This document shows, one piece after another, positions 24,647-32,082 of a DNA stretch of 64,000 nucleotides. A model generated the notes under the pieces. It saw only the letters and a list, made by a program, of their open reading frames with translations, searched no databases and was not told the origin of the DNA. Source of the DNA: DAOUJW01 sp034422115 (GTDB lineage: Bacteria > Chloroflexota > Dehalococcoidia > Lucifugimonadales > UBA2985); contig DAOUJW010000022.1 in NCBI GenBank assembly GCA_034422115.1, positions 1-64,000 of the forward strand, given 5' to 3'. The first letter of the stretch is position 1. Every line of letters begins with the position of its first letter. Both the position numbers and the translations under genes were made by a program.

Positions 24647-24738
24647 CCCGCTCATGGTGAGCCTGTCGAACCAAATGAGCGGGAGGCGCATCGGGCGCTC
24701 CGCTCATACCCTTCGACAAGCTCAGGGTGAACGGAGCT
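24647..24738. repeat. Dispersed inverted repeat, family A copy 3
   Basis: CCCGCTCATGGTGAGCCTGT-CGAACC and the reversed module CCCTTCGACAAGCTCAGGGT, as at 46874. Confidence 0.75.
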
Positions 24739-24763
24739 TACTGTCTCATAACAGAATCCGACC

Positions 24764-25210
24764 TTAAGCGGGCTTGAACACCGGAACGGAGATGGTCTCC
24801 GTCCGCTGCTCAAAGACCACCTCAACAGGCATCCCGATCTTGATGTTCTTGCTCAGGTCCGCCGGGTCGATTTCCACCTGCACGAGATTGGTGGGCATAC
24901 GGCAGCCCTCCTCCAGGTCAACCATCGCCACCACAAAGGGCACGTCGTCCACCCAGCCCCGGTGAGGCGGTCGGACCACCACGCCGAAGGTGTGCAGAGT
25001 GCCCTTGCCGGAGCACTTGATCCACTCCGTGTTGCGGGAGAGGCATTCCGGGCAGAAGTCACGGGGATAGAAGTAGGCCCCCAGGTCGCAGTCGGGTTCG
25101 TTGCACTTGCGCACCCAGAGCTCCCCCTCATTGCACTTGTCCCAGTAGAACTGGGTCTCCTGGTTGGGGATGGGCGCTGGCTTGGCTGCCGGTGGGCGTT
25201 GCTGTGTCAT
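24764..25210 (-). CDS. Zn-ribbon/OB-fold (DUF35) acyl-CoA-binding protein
   Basis: 148 residues. A four-Cys zinc ribbon (CNEPDC at 36-41, CPEC at 53-56) is followed by an OB-fold domain with GKGTLHTFGVV and PFVVAMVDLEEGCRMPTNLV. DUF35 proteins act as small partners of thiolase-fold enzymes, as in the ChsH2 DUF35 domain with Ltp2 in steroid side-chain breakdown, or with acetoacetyl-CoA thiolases in archaea. The thiolase-fold gene lies 45 bp upstream on the same strand, so the two proteins very likely form a complex. Confidence 0.92.
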   Translation of the reverse strand: MTQQRPPAAKPAPIPNQETQFYWDKCNEGELWVRKCNEPDCDLGAYFYPRDFCPECLSRNTEWIKCSGKGTLHTFGVVVRPPHRGWVDDVPFVVAMVDLEEGCRMPTNLVQVEIDPADLSKNIKIGMPVEVVFEQRTETISVPVFKPA

Positions 25211-25255
25211 AACTCCCTCCTGATATGTTGAAGTGATGGTTGGCCGAAGGCTAGG

Positions 25256-26437
25256 CTAGTCTACCGCCAGGACCGCCGTGCCGCCTGACGAAAGCGACCC
25301 GCCTGTGCCGTGGCAGAAGGTCAGCTTGGCGTCCGGCACCTGCCTGGCTCCGCACTCGCCCCTGAGCTGCCGAACGGCCTCGATGACCAGGAAGATGCCG
25401 TAGGCGCCCGGGTGGGTGTAGGAGAGGCCGCCGCCTGCCGTGTTCAGCGGGAAGTCGCCGCCCGGTGCGGTGCGCTGTCCTCGCACGAAGTCCGCCGCCT
25501 CGCCGCGGGCGCAGAAGCCCAGGCTCTCCAGGGTGAGGAGCACGGTGTAGGTGAAGGAGTCGTAAATCAGGGCCAGGTCAAAGTCGTCGTGGGTGACTCC
25601 GGCCATCTCAAACGCCCTGGGCCCCGTCTCCCTGGCGATGAGGGACGTGAGGCTGGGCATCTGGCTTATCATGCCGTGGTCGTGGCCTTCGCCTGCGCCA
25701 AGTATCCAGACGGGGGGCTTCGGCAGGTCACGCGCCCGCTCCGGCGTGGTGATGACGTAGGCGCCGCCCGCGTCCGTCACAAGGCAGCAGTCCAGCAGGT
25801 GGAAGGGCCAGGAGATCCAGCGAGAGTTGTGGTAGTCGTCAAAGGACATGGTCAGAGGAATCTCCGCCGCCGGGTCGTGGATGAGGGCCTTTGGGTTGAG
25901 GGCCGCCCACTTGCGGGTGGACACCGCAATCTCCGACATCGCCTCGCGGGCACGGTCTTCGCCAAACTCGTGCATGTAGCGGGCGCAGGCCATTGAGTAG
26001 TTGATGGGAGCGCCGATGTAGCCGTAGGGCGTCTCGAACTGGCCGCCCGGGGACGCCGGCCCGCCGCCTTCGATACCGCCTCCGCCTCCGAAGAACCGCC
26101 GCGAGTGGCCCGCCGAGCCGTGTACGACCAGGGCCGTCTCACAGTAGCCGGCGGCAATGGCCGCCAGCGCGTGCCCCGCGTGTATCACGAAGGAGGAGCC
26201 GCCGACGGAGGTGCCGTCCGTGAACCTTGGGATAATGCCCATGTGCTCCGCGAAACCCATGGTGTTGCCGGACGAGAAGATGGCGTCAACGTCGCTCTTC
26301 TTCAGCCCGGCGTCATCAAGGGCGTTGGAGGCGGCCTCCACCAGAAGCTGGAGGTCTGACTTCCTGTTCTCCAGGTAGCCCAACTCGTCGGATTCCGCCG
26401 CTCCCACTATAGCCGCCGCTCTACTGATATTTGCCAT
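25256..26437 (-). CDS. Thiolase-fold protein, probably Ltp2-like retro-aldolase
   Basis: 393 residues of the SCP2-thiolase/lipid-transfer type. The place of the nucleophilic Cys reads SVGGSSF (78-83), so normal thiolase acyl transfer is unlikely. IYDSFTYTVLLTLESLGFCA (291-310) with Tyr292/Tyr297 and GGGLSYTHPGAYG with Tyr340 resemble the two tyrosine sites used by the Ltp2 aldol-lyases. HGTGGSLSSGG near the C-terminus is a usual thiolase-fold loop. With the DUF35 partner next to it, the likely reaction is retro-aldol cleavage of a 3-hydroxyacyl-CoA-like intermediate, but that is inference from motifs. Confidence 0.85.
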   Translation of the reverse strand: MANISRAAAIVGAAESDELGYLENRKSDLQLLVEAASNALDDAGLKKSDVDAIFSSGNTMGFAEHMGIIPRFTDGTSVGGSSFVIHAGHALAAIAAGYCETALVVHGSAGHSRRFFGGGGGIEGGGPASPGGQFETPYGYIGAPINYSMACARYMHEFGEDRAREAMSEIAVSTRKWAALNPKALIHDPAAEIPLTMSFDDYHNSRWISWPFHLLDCCLVTDAGGAYVITTPERARDLPKPPVWILGAGEGHDHGMISQMPSLTSLIARETGPRAFEMAGVTHDDFDLALIYDSFTYTVLLTLESLGFCARGEAADFVRGQRTAPGGDFPLNTAGGGLSYTHPGAYGIFLVIEAVRQLRGECGARQVPDAKLTFCHGTGGSLSSGGTAVLAVD

Positions 26438-26555
26438 GTCTACCTCCCTGTTCTACGTTTCTGTGTAGCCGGTAGGCCGTAAGTTCCCGTCTCCGATGAA
26501 GCGAGCATAGCACCTCAGCCCAACGCTGGCAACCATTTAGTTTGGCAGCCCCAGT

Positions 26556-26624
26556 CGTCATTCCCGCCTCCGAGCGGGAATCCAGGGGAGTGGGGGAATG
26601 GATGCCCGTCTGCACGGGCATGAC
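26556..26624. repeat. Hairpin repeat, family C-like
   Basis: TTCCCGCCTCCGAGCGGGAA and ATGCCCGTCTGCACGGGCAT, two hairpins flanked by GTCAT/ATGAC. Between the thiolase-like and phosphatidyltransferase genes. Confidence 0.6.
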
Positions 26625-26630
26625 GGAGCC

Positions 26631-27248
26631 CTACCCCTCGCCAAGCTCCCGATGGATGTGCCAGAAGCGGTGCAGTGTGGTAAAGGCCGCCAGCACGGCT
26701 ATGATTATCAGGGCCGCGAGAACCTGGTCCAGGAGCAGCCCAGCCGCAAGCACCAGCACCCGCTCCGGCCTGGTCATTATCCCTACCTTGCAATCGACCC
26801 CCAGCCCCTCGCCCCGGGCGCGCAGGTAGCTGACCATGAATGAGCCGACCAGCGCCGCGTTTATCAGCAGCACCTCCGGGACGGACAGAGGGTCAACGTA
26901 GTAGACCAGTAGCCCCAGGAACACCACCGCCTCTGCCAAACGGTCTATGGCAGAGTCCAGCAGCGCGCCCCTTGGCGAGGCCGTGCCAAAGCGCCGCGCC
27001 AGCGCGCCGTCGGCCATGTCCATGACCGCGGCCACCAGCAGCAGTATGCCGCCCACAAGGAAGTCACCCGTGCTGAGCCACCAAGCGGTCGCGCCGCTGA
27101 TGATGAGGCCCAGAAACGTAACCTTGTTGGGGGAGAGGCCAACCTTAGCCAGCGCGACGACCAGGGGGTTCTCCAGGTAGCGGGTGGAGAAAACACGTAC
27201 CCGCACTCTGAGGTCTTGCCAGGAGGACATGGGTGTAGTCTTACTCAC
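26631..27248 (-). CDS. CDP-alcohol phosphatidyltransferase, probable phosphatidylinositol-phosphate synthase
   Basis: 205 residues with about six membrane segments. The catalytic motif D77-x2-D80-G-x2-A-R-x8-G94-x3-D98-x3-D102 is complete (MDMADGALARRFGTASPRGA continues into LLDSAIDR). Flanking similarity to mycobacterial PgsA (KVGLSPNKVTFLG at the start; SYLRARGEGLG and RPERVLVLAAG later) favours phosphatidylinositol-phosphate synthase, which joins CDP-diacylglycerol to inositol-3-phosphate. A PimA-like glycosyltransferase and inositol-phosphate synthase lie just upstream, in agreement. The start is uncertain: GTG 27248 or ATG 27230, neither with a good ribosome-binding site. Confidence 0.85.
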   Translation of the reverse strand: MSKTTPMSSWQDLRVRVRVFSTRYLENPLVVALAKVGLSPNKVTFLGLIISGATAWWLSTGDFLVGGILLLVAAVMDMADGALARRFGTASPRGALLDSAIDRLAEAVVFLGLLVYYVDPLSVPEVLLINAALVGSFMVSYLRARGEGLGVDCKVGIMTRPERVLVLAAGLLLDQVLAALIIIAVLAAFTTLHRFWHIHRELGEG

Positions 27249-27290
27249 TCACAGGGGGGACTTTGCGCAGCTCTCCAGCGCTTTTCGTGC

Positions 27291-27369
27291 TCCCCCATCC
27301 CAACCTTCCCCCTCAAGGGGGAAGGGGCGCTTCTCTCCCCCTTGAGGGGGAGAGTTAGAGAGGGGGTGC
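27291..27369. repeat. Dispersed hairpin repeat, family B copy 3
   Basis: TCCCCCATCCCAACCTTCCC, CCTCAAGGGGGAAGGGGCGC and CTCCCCCTTGAGGGGGAG, ending AGAGAGGGGGTG; nearly identical to copy 1. Confidence 0.8.
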
Positions 27370-27431
27370 GACCAGTCCAAGATATGCAAAGGTATTCTCG
27401 TATGGTGCGGACAGACTACCACGAGTGGTCT

Positions 27432-28592
27432 TCAGACCTCTGCCGGATGCTCCAGGCCGCCGTTGGAGGAGATTGACCCGTTGCGTTGGGCCATCAGGTA
27501 GTCGTAGTACTCGGTGATGCGGGCCGTCACCACCTCCCAGTCGTACTGCACCGCCGTCTGCCTCCCCCGGCTGCCCATCTCCTCCCGCAGGGCGGGGTCT
27601 TCCATCAGGGTCTCAAGGGCCGCCTGCAGCGCCTCCTCGTCCTTCGGCGGAACCATCAGGCCCTCCCGTCCGTCGGTCATCACGGACGAGTAGCCCTCTA
27701 TGCTTGTGGCGACGATGGGCTTGCCGGCGGCCATCGCCTCCAGCAGCACAATGCCGAAGCTCTCCTTGCCCGTGGCCGGGGAGCAGTAGATGTCCGCCGT
27801 CTGGTAGTAGCGGGGCAGGTCCTGGTGCGACACGGGGCCCGTGAACACCACGTCTTCGATGTGTCGCTCGGCGATGAACCGGAAGGCCTCCTTTTCGACG
27901 TTGCCCGGACCCACCACCACCAGCCGCGTGTTGGGGTGGTTCCACTTGAGCTTGCTGAACGCCCCAAGCAGGTACTTTAGGCCCTTCCGCTTCTCCAGGC
28001 GTCCCACGAAGAGGATGTTCAGCTTTCCGTCCCGGAGCTCCTCAATGGGCGGCGCGGGAGTCGCAAAGCGCGACACCTCAATGCCGTTGGGGATGACCCT
28101 GTAGTCGCCGGGGAAGTGCCTGCTGACGTAGCTCAGGGCCGGGTTTGACACGGCGATGCGGCCATCCAGCTTGTCGAACCACCGGCCCAGAATGTGCTTG
28201 CCCACCCAGTAGATATGCCCGCTGCCGTTGAAGGCGTGGAAGGTGCCCACGTTCACGGAGCGGGACTGCTGGAGCACGAACAACGGCAGCATTGGCGTCA
28301 GTGGCTCATGGAGGTGTATAACGTCGAAGTTCTCCTCCCGCAGCATTCGCTTGATGCGCGGCTCAAGCCAAACCGAAAGGGAGATTCTGGCTGTAGTGCC
28401 ACCGCTTGGGACCGGGACGGACCTGCCCAGCCGTATCAGCTCCGTATCAAGGATGCTGGGAGTGCCTGAGAGGGGCGCGATGACGTTTACATGGTGGCCT
28501 GCCTTCATGAGGTGCTGGCCCAGATGGGATATGTGGGCCATCACGCCACCGGGGTAGGCGTAATCGTAAGGGGATACCAGGGCTATTTTCAT
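27432..28592 (-). CDS. GT4 glycosyltransferase, PimA-like
   Basis: 386 residues, GT-B fold. N-terminal acceptor domain: MKIALVSPYDYAYPGGVMAH, with the GGV motif, and VIHLHEPLTPMLPLFVL. C-terminal donor domain: NILFVGRLEKRKGLKYLL, YCSPATGKESFGIVLLEAMA (the EX7E motif region) and GREGLMVPPKDEEAL. The order and motifs match phosphatidyl-myo-inositol mannosyltransferase PimA, which adds the first mannose to phosphatidylinositol on the inner membrane face. Gene context (inositol-phosphate synthase 37 bp upstream, phosphatidylinositol-phosphate synthase downstream) supports this. Substrate remains inferred. Confidence 0.88.
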   Translation of the reverse strand: MKIALVSPYDYAYPGGVMAHISHLGQHLMKAGHHVNVIAPLSGTPSILDTELIRLGRSVPVPSGGTTARISLSVWLEPRIKRMLREENFDVIHLHEPLTPMLPLFVLQQSRSVNVGTFHAFNGSGHIYWVGKHILGRWFDKLDGRIAVSNPALSYVSRHFPGDYRVIPNGIEVSRFATPAPPIEELRDGKLNILFVGRLEKRKGLKYLLGAFSKLKWNHPNTRLVVVGPGNVEKEAFRFIAERHIEDVVFTGPVSHQDLPRYYQTADIYCSPATGKESFGIVLLEAMAAGKPIVATSIEGYSSVMTDGREGLMVPPKDEEALQAALETLMEDPALREEMGSRGRQTAVQYDWEVVTARITEYYDYLMAQRNGSISSNGGLEHPAEV

Positions 28593-28629
28593 TTATGTCG
28601 CCCGTTCCCTGTCCGGAAGCCGGCTGCGT

Positions 28630-29700
28630 CTAGCTCTCCTCTATGAACGACTCGACCATTCGGCGCGCTTCGTCGTCGGAGTACTGAATGGGCGGGGACT
28701 TCATGAAGTAGGCCGACGGCCCCTTGAGGGTGCCTCCGATGCCCCTGTCCAGCGCCAGCTTGCAGCATCGGATGGCGTCCACCACCACTCCCGCGGAGTT
28801 GGGGCTGTCCCAAACCTCCAGCTTCATCTCCAGGTTTATGGGGACGTCCCCAAAGGTGCGTCCCTCCATGCGTATGTGACACCACTTGCGGTCTCCCAGC
28901 CAGGGCACGTAGTCGCTGGGGCCAACGTGCACGTTGTCCTCCCCCAGGTCGTAGTCAAGCTGGGATGTCACGGAGTTGGTCTTGGAAATCTTCTTGGACT
29001 CCAGGCGGTCACGCTCCAGCATGTTGTAGAAGTCGGTGTTGCCGCCGAAGTTCAGCTGGTAGGTGCGCTCCAGCTTGATGCCGCGCTCCCTCATCAGGCG
29101 GGTCAGCACACGATGGGTGATGGTCGCTCCCACCTGGGACTTGATGTCGTCTCCGATGACGGGCAGGTTCTTCTCCTTGAAGCGCTTCTGCCAGAAGTCC
29201 TCCCGCCCAATGAACACCGGGATGCAGTTGACGAAGCCGCAGCCCGCCTCAAGAATCTGCTCCACGTACCACTTGGTGGCCGACTCGCTGCCGACGGGGA
29301 GGTAGTTGATGACCACGTCCGTCTTCCTCTCCTTGAGGATGTTCACTATGTCGGCGGTGGAGCCGGGGGCCTTGACTATGACCTGGGACAGGTACTTGCC
29401 AAGGCCGTCGTGGGTCATGCCGCGCTCCACGGGCACGCCCATGAAGGGCACGTCCGCGAACTTCATGGTGTTGTTGGGCGGCTCAAAGATGGCCTGGGAC
29501 AGATCCTTGCCAACCTTGTTCTTGTCTATGTCAAAGGCCGCTACAAAGTTGATGTCCGATATATGATAGCCGCCAAGCACCGGGTGCATCAGGCCGGGGA
29601 TGAACTCGTCTTCTGGGGCTTCCTGGTACTTGTACACTCCCTGCACCAGGGAGGAGGCGCAGTTGCCAGCGCCGATAATGGCTACGTTGATATTAGACAC
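28630..29700 (-). CDS. ino1: Inositol-3-phosphate synthase
   Basis: 356 residues. Isomerises glucose-6-phosphate to 1D-myo-inositol-3-phosphate with NAD. The Rossmann motif VAIIGAGNCASSLVQG opens the protein; LNFGGNTDFYNML, SVTSQLDYDLGEDNVHVGPS and GDVPINLEMKLEVWDSPNSA are signature stretches of the short actinobacterial/archaeal-type enzymes. The GTG start at 29700 has AAGGAG 7 nt upstream. First gene of a three-gene minus-strand cluster for inositol phospholipid (and probably mannoside) synthesis. Confidence 0.96.
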   Translation of the reverse strand: MSNINVAIIGAGNCASSLVQGVYKYQEAPEDEFIPGLMHPVLGGYHISDINFVAAFDIDKNKVGKDLSQAIFEPPNNTMKFADVPFMGVPVERGMTHDGLGKYLSQVIVKAPGSTADIVNILKERKTDVVINYLPVGSESATKWYVEQILEAGCGFVNCIPVFIGREDFWQKRFKEKNLPVIGDDIKSQVGATITHRVLTRLMRERGIKLERTYQLNFGGNTDFYNMLERDRLESKKISKTNSVTSQLDYDLGEDNVHVGPSDYVPWLGDRKWCHIRMEGRTFGDVPINLEMKLEVWDSPNSAGVVVDAIRCCKLALDRGIGGTLKGPSAYFMKSPPIQYSDDEARRMVESFIEES

Positions 29701-29837
29701 CGTTGACTCCTTACACTACGCTAGTTGCGAATTCAGCCGTGATTGCCCAGCCGATTTGCCGTTTGAGCATATCACTTTTTGCCTTCCAAGTCGATAGGAC
29801 TGCCCTCGGGCGAGCGGCGACCTGGGCGTGCGGGCAG

Positions 29838-30071
29838 CTAGACGGGAGGGGCCTGCTGCTTGTCCAGCCGCTTCCGATGCAATACCTCAAGCCCAATGCC
29901 CATGATCAGGGGTACAATGCCCAGCACGAAGCCACCTATGAGCATGAATGCGCCCATGCCGATGACCACGCCGTTCCACATGGCGGTCCAGCGGTGCCGC
30001 TTGATTTGTCCGACTTCCGGCCCCGGTCCTTCCGGCTCTGATTCCTCTACAGGTTCCCTCTTCTCCATCAT
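29838..30071 (-). CDS. Small membrane protein
   Basis: 77 residues: a charged cytoplasmic N-terminus (KREPVEESEPEGPGPEVGQI) and a hydrophobic region of about 30 residues (33-62: GVVIGMGAFMLIGGFVLGIV then PLIMGIG) long enough for two short membrane spans, ending in KRLDKQQ. AAGGGA lies 8 nt before the ATG. No recognised family. It stands alone, upstream of the restriction gene on the other strand. Confidence 0.55.
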   Translation of the reverse strand: MMEKREPVEESEPEGPGPEVGQIKRHRWTAMWNGVVIGMGAFMLIGGFVLGIVPLIMGIGLEVLHRKRLDKQQAPPV

Positions 30072-30248
30072 AGGTCTGATCCCTTCACTTTGCTCTGTAT
30101 GCCGTCGGATGGCTTCAGCCGGTCAGAAAACTCTCAGGGTTCAAAAAATATGGTGCTACACTAACACTCTTGGGGCGTTATAGCAAGTGAGAGGGAATGC
30201 CTTGTTCTGCGTATGTTGCGCGCCTAGAATTGAACCAGAGGATTAGCC

Positions 30249-30854
30249 ATGCCGATAACCAGACAAGAAGTTTCGACAACCGGGTTCAACAACAAGATTG
30301 AGCTTCCCTACCAGCTGCGCCTGCAGGACCTTCAAATGGCTATGCAGGACGTCTACGACTTTTTCTACGACGTCAACTCTCACCTGACAGGCAGAGGGCT
30401 AGAGAGGCTTGATGACATGCTGCGCCCGGCTATAATGTCCGGCGTCCTGTCGGATATGCTTACGGCAAGCCTGGCGCGGCATTCCCGAGTCCTGACCGAA
30501 AACCGATACCACAACGGGCATCCTGACCTGGTCGTGCAGGGCGTCTACCCGGAAAACTCCGTCAGGGCCGGTATGGAGGGCGTTGAGGTGAAGACAACCA
30601 GAAAGGCCGGCGGAGCCGTGGACACACACGGGGCTCGCGACCAGTGGCTGTGCGTCTTTGTCTATCAGGTAGACAACACTTCCGAGCCTGCGCGCGACAG
30701 AAGCTCCTTGGCTTTCACCGAGGTGTACCTTGGCAACGTGACGACTCAAGATTTCCGGCGGAATCCTCGCGGCGAGCTTGGCACGCGCACGGCTACGCTG
30801 CACAGGGAGGGCATTCAGAGGTTCCGGGAGAGCTGGGTCTATCGCCCTGGCTGA
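30249..30854 (+). CDS. Type II restriction endonuclease (PD-(D/E)xK)
   Basis: 201 residues; AGAGGA precedes the ATG. The nuclease motif is Pro92-Asp93 (NGHPDLVV) ... Glu113-Val-Lys115 (GVEVKTTRK), followed by a block RDQWLCVFVYQVDN, all typical of restriction-type PD-(D/E)xK folds. The gene ends 2 bp before the end of a convergent DNA methyltransferase gene, the usual arrangement of a restriction-modification pair. The recognition sequence cannot be read from the protein; I do not recognise a named isoschizomer family. Confidence 0.8.
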   Translation: MPITRQEVSTTGFNNKIELPYQLRLQDLQMAMQDVYDFFYDVNSHLTGRGLERLDDMLRPAIMSGVLSDMLTASLARHSRVLTENRYHNGHPDLVVQGVYPENSVRAGMEGVEVKTTRKAGGAVDTHGARDQWLCVFVYQVDNTSEPARDRSSLAFTEVYLGNVTTQDFRRNPRGELGTRTATLHREGIQRFRESWVYRPG

Positions 30855-30856
30855 CC

Positions 30857-31996
30857 CTAGCGCGGGGAGAACCGCGCCAGCTTAGGGATTGCATCCGTGG
30901 CCATATCAAAATAGATCTTGTCTTTCTCAATCCCAACGCTGGCGTAGCCCACAGCCTCTGCCGCCGCCAAGGTCGATCCTGAACCCGCGAAGGGGTCTAG
31001 TATAACTCCCTCTCCCAAAGGCAGCGCAGAGCGCACCAGATGGCGCAGGAATGCCTGCGGCTTCAGGCTGGGGTGGGAAGCTAACTTCCTCTCAGACTTC
31101 CGGGTAGGCGACGAGGAGATAACGTCGCCAAAGGGCTTGTCGATATACGGCCGGCGGAATCCGCCGGCGCCCCATTTTCTCAGATTGTCCTGGACTCTCC
31201 CTTCAATGGGCTTTCTGTATACGAGCCAGGGCTCCCACATGGAGCGGGGCATTACGCTGACTTCCGAGAACTCGTCGTGAGCGGCCTTGGGTCGGTCTCC
31301 ACCCCTCATGGTCATGGTGAGCCTCACAACCTCCCCGCGACGCTCCAGGCCAGCGTCTGCCAGCGCAGTTGAGACCAGGTAGGACACCAGCGGGTTGGAT
31401 GCCACTAATACGTGCGCTCCGGGAACCAGTTTCGGCAATAGCAGACGGGCCCAGACAAAGAAAAAGGACCTGAGGTAGTTGAGTTGGTCTGCGGTCAGTG
31501 TTGTAAACCTCGGCAGGGGCGATCTGGCATGGCCGTCGAAAGACGGAGGTATTCGCCACACTCCGCCTTCTCCTCTGCGGAGCTTGGCTTGCTGGTCGCC
31601 GGTGTACTCGTGAAGCCCATAGGGTGGATCGGTCACCACGGCGTGAATGCTATTGTCCTCTTGCTGCTCAAGCCAGTCGAAGCAGTCCGCGTGGTAAAGC
31701 TTTGCCCGCCCGAATGAAAAGGCCGGGCTAAAGGCTTCGGGATGCGACATCTCGCGTTGAACGCCTGTGGAGAATGCCGGGTTTAGCGTGTAAACCCCGC
31801 GCTCTTCGCGGATGAACGTATCCGGTGTGTTCAGCCTGAGGTAAGACCTAATGGAGGACTCTTTAGTAGGCCCAACCACCTGGGAGACGCGCCCACTTAT
31901 CTCTTTGACAGACAACGGCCTGGAGGTGAGCGACATCACCTGCAGGATACCGTCTCTGATCTGTCCCGGCGCATACCTGCCTTGGCTCTCCGACAT
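30857..31996 (-). CDS. Beta-class DNA methyltransferase with N-terminal winged helix
   Basis: 379 residues. The order is motif IV first (VVTDPPYGL, about 125) and the SAM motif last (LDPFAGSGSTLAAAEAVGY, about 335), so it is a beta-class N4-cytosine or N6-adenine methyltransferase. An N-terminal ~65-residue segment (GQIRDGILQVMSLTSRPLSV) looks like a HARE/winged-helix DNA-binding domain. I chose ATG 31996; the ATG at 32008 overlaps the TATAAT promoter element. The mRNA then has almost no leader and no ribosome-binding site. Protects host DNA from the convergent endonuclease. Confidence 0.88.
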   Translation of the reverse strand: MSESQGRYAPGQIRDGILQVMSLTSRPLSVKEISGRVSQVVGPTKESSIRSYLRLNTPDTFIREERGVYTLNPAFSTGVQREMSHPEAFSPAFSFGRAKLYHADCFDWLEQQEDNSIHAVVTDPPYGLHEYTGDQQAKLRRGEGGVWRIPPSFDGHARSPLPRFTTLTADQLNYLRSFFFVWARLLLPKLVPGAHVLVASNPLVSYLVSTALADAGLERRGEVVRLTMTMRGGDRPKAAHDEFSEVSVMPRSMWEPWLVYRKPIEGRVQDNLRKWGAGGFRRPYIDKPFGDVISSSPTRKSERKLASHPSLKPQAFLRHLVRSALPLGEGVILDPFAGSGSTLAAAEAVGYASVGIEKDKIYFDMATDAIPKLARFSPR

Positions 31997-32006
31997 CTTG
32001 GCCGGC

Positions 32007-32035
32007 ATTATAGACGTCTGGACGTCTTAAGTCAA
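32007..32035 (-). promoter_or_regulatory. Methyltransferase promoter with tandem GACGTC in the spacer
   Basis: On the minus strand: TTGACT, a 17-bp spacer and TATAAT, an almost perfect sigma70 promoter. The spacer contains two palindromic GACGTC hexamers (32013-32018 and 32021-32026) separated by 2 bp. A protein or methyl group on these sites would directly affect promoter use. Confidence 0.7.
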
Positions 32036-32082
32036 TACAGTTGTGCTTAGAAGCTTAGCTACGGTACAGACAGCCTACAGCC

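Noticed and set aside
23392..24660. 422-codon plus-strand ORF over the second CoA-transferase
   Set aside because: It is antisense to a clear CaiB/BaiF gene and its product is rich in Arg, His and Gly with no domain.
26438..27431. Possible insertion-sequence remnants around the phosphatidyltransferase gene
   Set aside because: Only short hairpin repeats are present; no transposase sequence in any frame.
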